Shown here in pieces: positions 56,481 to 64,000 of a stretch of DNA of 64,000 nt (positions are counted from its first letter, which is position 1; each line of letters starts with the position of its first letter). Origin of the DNA: Stratiolaelaps scimitus (taxonomy: Eukaryota; Arthropoda; Arachnida; Mesostigmata; Laelapidae); assembly GCA_019614645.1 (NCBI GenBank), contig JABWDB010000011.1:7017501-7081500 (forward strand), written 5' to 3'. Under the pieces are notes generated by a model. It had not been told where the DNA came from. It saw only the letters and a list, made by a program, of their open reading frames with translations, and did no database searches. The position numbers were made by a program, and so were the translations under genes.

Positions 56481-57260
56481 TTGTCCAGAAAGAAGTTGCA
56501 CTTTCGAAGCCTCGAAGAGTCCTTCGAAGGCTCAAAGCAGTCCTTCAAAGCCTCTTGGAGTTCGAGGCTGGCCTGGCCTACCCCCCCCCCCTACCCCCCG
56601 CTCTCCCCAGAGCTGAAAATGAGTCTGGGTTGCTGCGGCTGCTTTTGTGCAGCAGCTCCCATTGAATGGGAGTGGCACCTCGGAATATCTGTAGGCTTCA
56701 GCTCCGACTGGTTCAGCCTCCGTCCTCGGGTACCGAGGCGAGTGCCGAACTCAATCTTGTCCTTCGTTCATTGCTCATAGTGCGCGATACGAAGCCTAAC
56801 ACACAGCTGTCTGAAGTGCGTGAGAACACCAGCACAGGTCCGACCGAGTTCGCTACGAACTACCTAGAGACAGGTGCCCTCGCCTTTCTATGGTTTGCGC
56901 CTTCGGCTAGGTCTGCCGCTCCTGATCGCTCCCTCCTTGCTTCGATCGTCGCATTCGATTCTTCGATAGCCGAATGATTCTCCTCCCTGGCTGAAAGATT
57001 GGATACAATCAGTCGCACCGTTCTTCAAGACACACCCTACATCGTAGCTGACTTTGACGCCATTTGTAGCTGGAACGAATGTCGTCCAGTAGCAACTGCA
57101 GCAGGTAGTGCAGGAGGGATTCGGCACGTTCACCCGAACAGCAACAGCCTTGGGGAACAGTCCGAATCTGGTTACACGTCAGTGTTTGCACCAAACGCCT
57201 ACAAGTGAACGATCAGTGGAGGAAAATCGGTCGATCGTTCGCGGGTGCAGACGAGCACGA
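56481..57260 (+). other. unique stretch with weak open frames
   Basis: It begins with a small tandem (GTCCTTCGAAGGCTC, GTCCTTCAAAGCCTC; 56519-56556) and C10/C6 runs at 56580-56602. Plus frames 56481-56780 and 56666-56977 overlap. The second is non-repetitive but has no ATG at its open edge and no motif. Confidence 0.2.
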
Positions 57261-57467
57261 ATGAAATAAGATACCCCTGAATCGGAAAATGCCTTTTCTC
57301 AAATACGTTGCCTACTGGATCGTATTTGCAATCCACGATGGATCATGAGGGATTCATTCGAACGTTTCGAGCGAAGAGGGGTGCGACCTGTCCCAGGCAA
57401 AAGGTTGGCTATAGCCAAATCTCCTACGGCCTCTGGTCGACTCGAGGTGATGTTTTCGTTTCCAACA

Positions 57468-57546
57468 GCAGCAGCAGCAGCGTCATCAACAACAACAACA
57501 ACGATAACAACAACAACAACAGCGATAATAACAACAACAACCATTC
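57468..57546. repeat. (CAG)n-(CAA)n array
   Basis: CAG then CAA/GATAA-interrupted triplets. The Ser, Asn and Thr runs in the overlapping frames derive from it. Confidence 0.9.
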
Positions 57547-57750
57547 CAAAGCATTGCACTCATGCCCTCTCTAAGACACTCATCCGTAGGGGAAATTAAA
57601 AACGCTCCAGCCAGAGGAAAATATCGTCAATTCGCCAAAAAAAAATAAGCAGTTTCGGTGCAATCGCGCCTTTTGCTTCGTATCTATACACAGAAGTTCA
57701 CAGTGACTATCTGCTGATCTACCCGTCTAAGAGGCACTAGGCCAAGAATT

Positions 57751-58077
57751 ATGAGCCCGCTCGCGGGCGCCGGCCCTCTCCGCAGTTATAGGACAGTTGC
57801 AGTCACGCTGATCATCTGGCCGGCTTCCGTGAACAGGCCAATGGGGGCCACGTTACGTGAAGTACATTGTGCCGGCACCGGCAATCCCCCTCTACGAGGC
57901 CAAACATGGCAGCGAAATGTTCCCGTTGTCAGGCCAGCAATAGAGTTGTTCTTGCCAACCATGGTCCTTCAATCACATCGTCTACTCGACATCTCAAGTC
58001 TCGGAAGCAGGACCCTGTTGGATATTTGCAGGCTGCGTTTCGAAGGGCGGCGGCGGCGACCTCTTGAATTAGATTAG
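57751..58077 (+). other. ATG-to-stop 108-codon frame overlapping a 53-codon frame, unrecognised
   Basis: The 108-codon frame begins MSPLAGAGPLRSYRTVAVTL with an ATG at 57751 and ends at TAG (58075-58077). A second plus frame has an ATG at 57906 in a strong start context (AAACATGGCA) and encodes MAAKCSRCQASNRVVLANHG, ending at 58067. The sequence is non-repetitive except a CGG run at 58042-58053. Only one frame, or neither, can be real. The CxxC in the short one is not a recognised zinc-finger pattern. Confidence 0.15.
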
Positions 58078-58099
58078 AGGGTCGCCACGCGTACTGGCG

Positions 58100-60780
58100 C
58101 TGCCGAAAGGCTCACGTCAGTAGGTCAGGTAAGGCTGGCTGGCTGGCTGACTGACTGACCATCACCGCTTTCTCCACGAAAGACGAAACTCGGCCCGGTC
58201 GGTGTCATCATGCAATAGCCAACACCGAAAAACCGGATCGAGCCGTTACGCGAGCCGACACCGGGCGACGGCAGAGGAAACGCTGCATCGTGCATCGGAA
58301 AACATCGCTTCGTACAATAGCCACGCATTCATCCATCCACATTGCTCTCGACATCGAAGATAGCAGACAGATATCAGAGACAGCAACCCACTGCTGCCGG
58401 TCGACTTTGCCACGTTGTACGTGATAGTGATGGACAGGACCCTTGCGAGCGCCGTGCGACGTTGCGCGGGAACAACAAAATCGAATGGATCGAGCCGGGG
58501 TAGACCGCCTGGAGCCGGTTGCAGCCCCCCCGTATCTCGTCGAGCTTTGGTGGGCGCTCGAGAGCTGGGAAATCTCCTCGCACCCCGGTGCAAGGCGCAA
58601 GCGACGGGCCGATACGATAGACGGTGTTACCGACGTGCACCAACGTCAACATCGAGCACTGGCTGGCGAATAACGACGATGACGGCGGCGACGGCGGCGG
58701 CGGCCATTCACCGCATGAGAATATTACAAATAAGGAGTGACAAAGCTGACGTTCACTGTGATTATCATCGCCACCTAGTAATGGATTTTCACTCTACGAG
58801 CAAGAGAGAGAAAGAGAGAGAAGAAAAGAGGCACACAAAGAAACACACGTACATATCTATATATATATATATATATATATAATAGAGAGAAAGAGAGAGA
58901 GAGAGAAAGAGAGGCATGGGCTGGCCATCGACGAGTTGTCGCATCTTGAAGATTGATCAAGAAGATCGCTTCCTGTGGCCTTCTACCGGGGAAAAGCTAG
59001 ACCGAGACCGAGCGGCCGCCGCGGACGATGTCGGCGGTGGTTGAATCATATAACATAATGGGAAATACGCTTGTTCGTCGATTAGAACAAGAAATATGAA
59101 AGGATTAAGGATTTTCGCTCGAGGGGAGGTGGGGACGAAGGAAATGAGTTTCACAGAGAGTTGTCTTCGGGGGCAAACTCGTGTCCGAGGAGGAACTACT
59201 AATTCGAAATTCGACTAATTATTATTAATTAATACGAGTAGCAGGAGTGGCGTTGTTAGTAGTGGCGCTGGTAGCAGCAGACACGTTTCGTTTGGATAAA
59301 CTGTGATCAACGGACGAGCGTCGTAGACACTAACGGGATCTCGTGCGAGCGAGATGGTAGTGAGGTCATTACAAGCTGCTGTGTGTACTGTACTAATCGT
59401 TGTTATTCTTTCAGCGGATAATTAATAATGGGGTCAACAACGTTTGACGTCCATGGTACTGCTGTAGCTCGATGCAAATTCGGATTATCTAGGAATGATT
59501 TTTCTGATCTGCAAAAAAAAATATCTATATTTCGCAATGTCATTCAATATACTCCAGGAAAGGTCTGCTCGTTGTGTTGGCTAACTCGATTTAATCGACT
59601 AACAGTCGTTTTTATTGTATTCAAACCTCTAACAAAGTGTGATTGTGACGCGTCTATGGGAGGTACCCAAATCGATGGATCATATCATCATCTCCACTGT
59701 CGCTACCTGTTGTACTATGGTAATTAAGCACATTTTGATAGAGCATGTTGATCGCTGACCTCTCAGCATTTCACTCGATAGTATCGACGTAATCGGCCAT
59801 CCTAATTCTCGTCATGCTAATTTCGCGTGATGTACAATTAACACTCGCGGTCACTGTCGGAGCAAGATCACTAATAATGCCATTCTGCCTATGTACGCCT
59901 CAGTGCGCCTCAGCTTAAATCATTCAGCGCGCGAAGCTTAGCTCCTTGGCGAAACTCTTCGACGGTAGCGGCGGTGGTGGCGGCGGCGGCGGCGGCGTAA
60001 AAACAATCCAAAAGTTGCTCAAAGCCCAGACGCAGAATATCCACTGCTCAGATCACAGATGTACCCACACACAACGGCCGCTCGTTCGTTGCCAGCCAAC
60101 AACACGGCATACATACAGCCCACTCAGCTGGCGCCATCAGCCCACCACCGCGATCACACACCGCCGCTCTGTGCGCGGATTTACCTACACGCTGACGTAA
60201 TGGCGTATTTCAAGGGCGTACAGCAACCACTACGAGATATAGCCGCCAGATCACTATTGCCAGGCAGTTGTGTCTGTCTGCGTGTGTGGCTCGCAGTTGT
60301 GGGTTGTGCAGTTGCAAATGTGCAATATCTTTATCCTATCAAATCTGCAGCCCCACCATCTGGGCCCCCTCCCCCCCCCGCTCCGCTGCTCAGGCAGGGC
60401 GACGTATCGATGGTTGAGCTGCTTGAGCGAAAGTCTGAGCCGAGCTGATGGTGATCCTAGTGCGTCTAGTCGAGCGTCAAGCCGAACGCGGCTAGGGGGG
60501 GCGGGGGGAGGAGGATTTTTAGCTCAACGCGTTTTCCTCAATCGGCCTGAACGCCTGATGCGGTCTGTTCGAAGGGGATTCGAGGGGGGCAGCAGCGCGG
60601 CGAGTATTTGAGGCCGAGGCGAATCTTCTTCGATCGACAGACCGATCGGGGCGACCGGCGACAAGAGGCAAGTCGTGATTTATTGAAAATCTTCGCTGAA
60701 AATCCACCAAGATCGTTCTGGCAGCTGACGCCAAACAGCAAGGTGTCCATCGACAACGATCGGCGAGTTGAGCAAATTTG
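58100..60780. other. no gene supported; microsatellites
   Basis: (CTGG/CTGA)n lies at 58135-58160, (GGC)n at 58684-58705, (GA)n at 58803-58832 and 58885-58915 flanking (TA)n at 58857-58881, (GGC)n at 59964-59998, and C9 at 60370-60378. Competing frames on both strands at 58208-58652 and 60059-60611 have no motif. Confidence 0.4.
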
Positions 60781-60788
60781 CCATCTGG

Positions 60789-60878
60789 ACAACAATAACA
60801 GCAGCAGCCGCAGCAGAAGAAGTAGCCACTACAACAACAGCGACAGCAACAACAGCAACAGCAGCAACAACAATAAAG
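60789..60878. repeat. (CAG/CAA)n triplet array
   Basis: About 28 CAG, CAA and related triplets. The minus-strand Cys, Val or Leu runs in overlapping frames are derived from it. Confidence 0.85.
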
Positions 60879-61008
60879 ACAGAGGAAGATTGATGCCAGA
60901 ATTTTTTTCGGAATATTTTCCTGAAACAATTACCCCTGTGGACAGGGTGATTTTGTGGCTGAATGTCTGTCTGTTTGTGTGTGTGTGTTATATTGCATAT
61001 TACATACA

Positions 61009-61012
61009 AATA

Positions 61013-61045
<33 letters not shown>

Positions 61046-61177
61046 GCGTAGACGTGTATAGCCCGCGTGTAACGACTGAGGTGGCGTGGACGTGGCATCA
61101 TGGTCATCAAGCGATGGATTGAGGTAATCTGTACAAAAGTGCTACACCTCAACCATATATATATATATATATCTAAG

Positions 61178-61220
<43 letters not shown>
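61009..61220. repeat. clustered (TA)n microsatellites
   Basis: Tracts at 61009-61045, 61155-61172, and 61177-61219 lie in about 200 bp. Confidence 0.95.
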
Positions 61221-61221
<1 letters not shown>

Positions 61222-61654
61222 CGTCTATGACGAAGTACACGTTTTTATATCGATGCAGCGTTTGCATCTATCCTATATAATAGATGCGTGTAGGAAACGT
61301 CCATGTTCTGTGCTGGTGTTGTCCTGCAGTGCGTTGATACGAGAGGGGCACACAGGGGTCGAACAAGAAATCGGCAAAAATCGTCATGTTATATATATGT
61401 CGAATATACAAATCAGTGTTAGCGATATCGGCATATTTCATGGCCACGTTATCACGTTAGCACTTAGGGGCAAACTTTCACACTCGCGATTGCACTCGTT
61501 CCAGCAAATATATAATCGACAGCAGTCGTCAGCTGCAAAGATATTACAAGTTGAACAGGCATGACAACGGTAGCCGGCACGCATAGCGGTGTGATCCAAC
61601 CTACAAAGGGTTGTGGGTCGACTTTGAGCCTTAAATACCTAACTTGATCTACGG

Positions 61655-61800
61655 TATTGATTTCGGCACTGCTTCGAAGGACTGATCCCCCGCCCCACTT
61701 GTGATGCAAATGTGGGCAACGGTGAGAATCGAACCCGTGTGTGGACCTATCTCAGTTTCCGCCGATTATAAGGTTGGCATACACGAATGCACACACACCT
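61655..61800 (-). repeat. tRNA-derived SINE, family A copy
   Basis: The plus strand reads ATGCAAATGTGGGCAACGGT, GAGAATCGAACCCGTG (B-box complement, 61725-61740), TTTCCGCCGATTATAAGGTT and GGCATACACGAATGCACAC (head). This matches the copy at 32906-33082. Confidence 0.8.
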
Positions 61801-61834
61801 TATTCGGGCTCGACTGTGCGATCCAAGCTATCAT

Positions 61835-62431
61835 TATATATATATATATATATACAAATGTAAATGTGATTGAGACAACAGACAACGTCGAATGAACTCA
61901 ACGCGCATAGCAGTTCATATGATTAGAAATGGTTAAACAAAAATGATCCGGACCTTATCCAGAAGATAATTCTCAATATCCCGATACTTTCATTTCATAT
62001 ATGTAGCAGCTTATCTATAATAATTCTAATAAATAGCAATAAACAAAGTAAATAGCAATAATCATAATCATCATAATAATAACAACAACAGCTAAATTAC
62101 CATTACGACAAAATCATTGTTGCCGTCGATTCCTACAACGATTTCCCCTGCGCAAAATCAAGGGACAATGCTATGAATACCTGCTATCTAATCGGAACAA
62201 CCTCCCTCTCCAGCCCCCCCAACCTGTGCCTATTTTCTATCGTATTGTACGACAACAACGTCCGCTCCGCAGGTTTCGCCACATCCGTCGTCGGTATCGG
62301 TCCACATCAATATCTCATCGATAGCCCGAACAAATGAACGGATCAAGGTGAGCACCCATCAGGAGGCACAACTTTATGCATCAGTTGTGCTCCAGCATCG
62401 CATAGGAACAGCGACATCACATCGTCAATTA

Positions 62432-62469
<38 letters not shown>

Positions 62470-64000
62470 GTATGGTGCATAGTACAATACAGCTTTGCGC
62501 TACACCATGCTTCCTACTGATTTCTGCGTCGGCACAGATAATGAAGCCATTCGAACCTGTGTATATATCTATCTATCTATTATATATATATGTATATATA
62601 TATATAGATGTATACGCTCTTGTATTCTGTTCCCAATACAGCAGTGACGGACACCGCCACCACAAAACATATTCACTATTCACACGTATCGCAGAAATTC
62701 GTAAAGGGCCGGAGGGAGGTGAGAGCGGGCGTGGGGTAGACGCGCATCCGCGTTAGCTACCACCCAGTGGAACACTGCTGCCGGGGTCTCGCTGTTTGGT
62801 CGGCCCCGGCCATAGACAAATGGATTGTTGTAGAGGGAGAGGTGGGGACGAGCTGGAACGATGTGAAGATCTTATTATTGTTGTTGTTGTTGTTATTATT
62901 ATTGCATTTGCATCGAATTTGTCGTGGGAAATCGAGGCGAAAAACAACAACTCACCGCAACCCGGCCGCCCTAATGGTTATTACCGTACGATAATAGTGC
63001 CGCGCCGCGCCGGCTAATAACCGAACGGCCGCACGCCTCTGGATGCCCGGTTGACCGAAGGTCGCCGCCGCCGATGGCGTCGCCGCCAATGTCATTGCCG
63101 AGAAGGACGGGGCAGAAATGAACGGCCGAGGCGGGATGCGCTGAGGAGGCTGTGTACATTTGACGATGGCCACAAGCGGTATACTGCATCACCCGCTGCT
63201 GCTGCTGCTGCTCTGGTCGATCGGACGCTGGGGCTAAGTGACGCGCCGTGACGGTCGGACGGACGGACAGCGAGAGCCGGACCCCCTGAACTACTGGATG
63301 ATGAGTCGGATACGACAACACCTGCCGCTGCTTCGACGGCATCGGATCCGTTAGCTGAATGAGGTACATTTAATAAATAAATAAACATATATATATATAT
63401 ATATATATACGATGAGCGGCGGTCAGACAAAAAGATAATCGTAATTTAATGTCTCACTTTCACATGTGTATCGATACATACCCCAAAATGGTCCTATCTT
63501 AGCTAAGACTAAACGGGTAATTGGTATTTTATAGTGGCTAAGTTCGTCGGTCACCGGCAGCATAGACGTACAATCTCGAAGACCGGTACAATGTTGGTAA
63601 TCAAACAAGATACGGGCAAATGCTTGACGGCAGAAACTTTCTGGGAGTGGAGGAACCAACTATATATATATATATACCTAGGAGCCAACGCAACTTATCC
63701 GTATATATATATATATATATATATATGGTACAGGTCGATTTTCACGTTCGGATGTCTCAGTAGGCTAGCCTACTTAGCAACAGGCAGTTTATACTGACAT
63801 GATCATTCGTCAATTCCGCCTGCCCCGGCGCAATCAAATATCACTGTGTATCCCAATTACAGTGTTGGGATCCTTGCGATGAATAAGTTCGCTTTGGTCG
63901 AAGTTCCTCGCCACTGTTACTCTTTATTATTTTATTTACTTAATTATCACCGATACAGAAGAAAATAAGTGATGCCCTATGATTCGCATTCACTGCTTCG
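61835..64000. other. no gene supported; TA and triplet tracts
   Basis: (TA)n lies at 61835-61855, 62434-62468, 62578-62606, 63388-63410, 63661-63676 and 63702-63726. AAT/CAA triplets lie at 62040-62092, TTG/ATT at 62872-62904, and CTG at 63196-63213. A GC-rich block at 62.7-63.3 kb has overlapping frames without motifs. Confidence 0.5.

Overview
This is animal nuclear DNA with no protein-coding gene I can call with confidence. Base composition is mixed. GC-rich islands full of CAG/CAA/CCG triplets alternate with AT-rich stretches and very many long (TA)n tracts. Short interspersed elements with pol III A/B-box promoters are scattered throughout. No open frame over about 220 codons exists, and the longest frames run through simple repeats. 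Two short TTAGG-type runs (2867-2879 and 42699-42722) and the repeat landscape fit an arthropod, perhaps an arachnid such as a mite or tick. That is an inference, because no diagnostic gene is present. The window is probably intergenic DNA or introns of one or more large genes.

Layout. 1-490: a possible first coding exon (ATG at 305, donor at 482). 490-5300: unique sequence with several tRNA-like SINE remnants. 5.3-6.4 kb: GC-rich island of (CAG/CAA)n and (CCG)n repeats. 6.8-11.2 kb: SINE copies in both orientations, including a SINE-C/SINE-A junction near 8390. 13-19.4 kb: further GC/triplet islands, TA tracts, one LINE-like 3' tail on the minus strand and a possible exon at 19255-19362. 20-34 kb: SINE-A copies, large TA tracts and unrecognised open frames. 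34-42 kb: the densest repeat zone, with family B, a LINE-like 3' tail, a minisatellite, a 60-bp perfect palindrome, a large inverted repeat around (TA)n and a pre-miRNA-like hairpin. 43.5-44.6 kb: GC/triplet island containing a canonical CCHC zinc-knuckle coding fragment. 46-64 kb: SINEs, triplet islands, TA tracts and weak open frames.

Nothing forms an operon or pathway. The strongest signals are (1) at least three dispersed SINE families reconstructed by comparing copies within the window, (2) (TA)n tracts at the centre of long inverted repeats, (3) the zinc-knuckle fragment at 44163-44204, and (4) an unassigned imperfect hairpin at 41385-41465. Splice and coding claims are low confidence because RNA or protein evidence would be needed.
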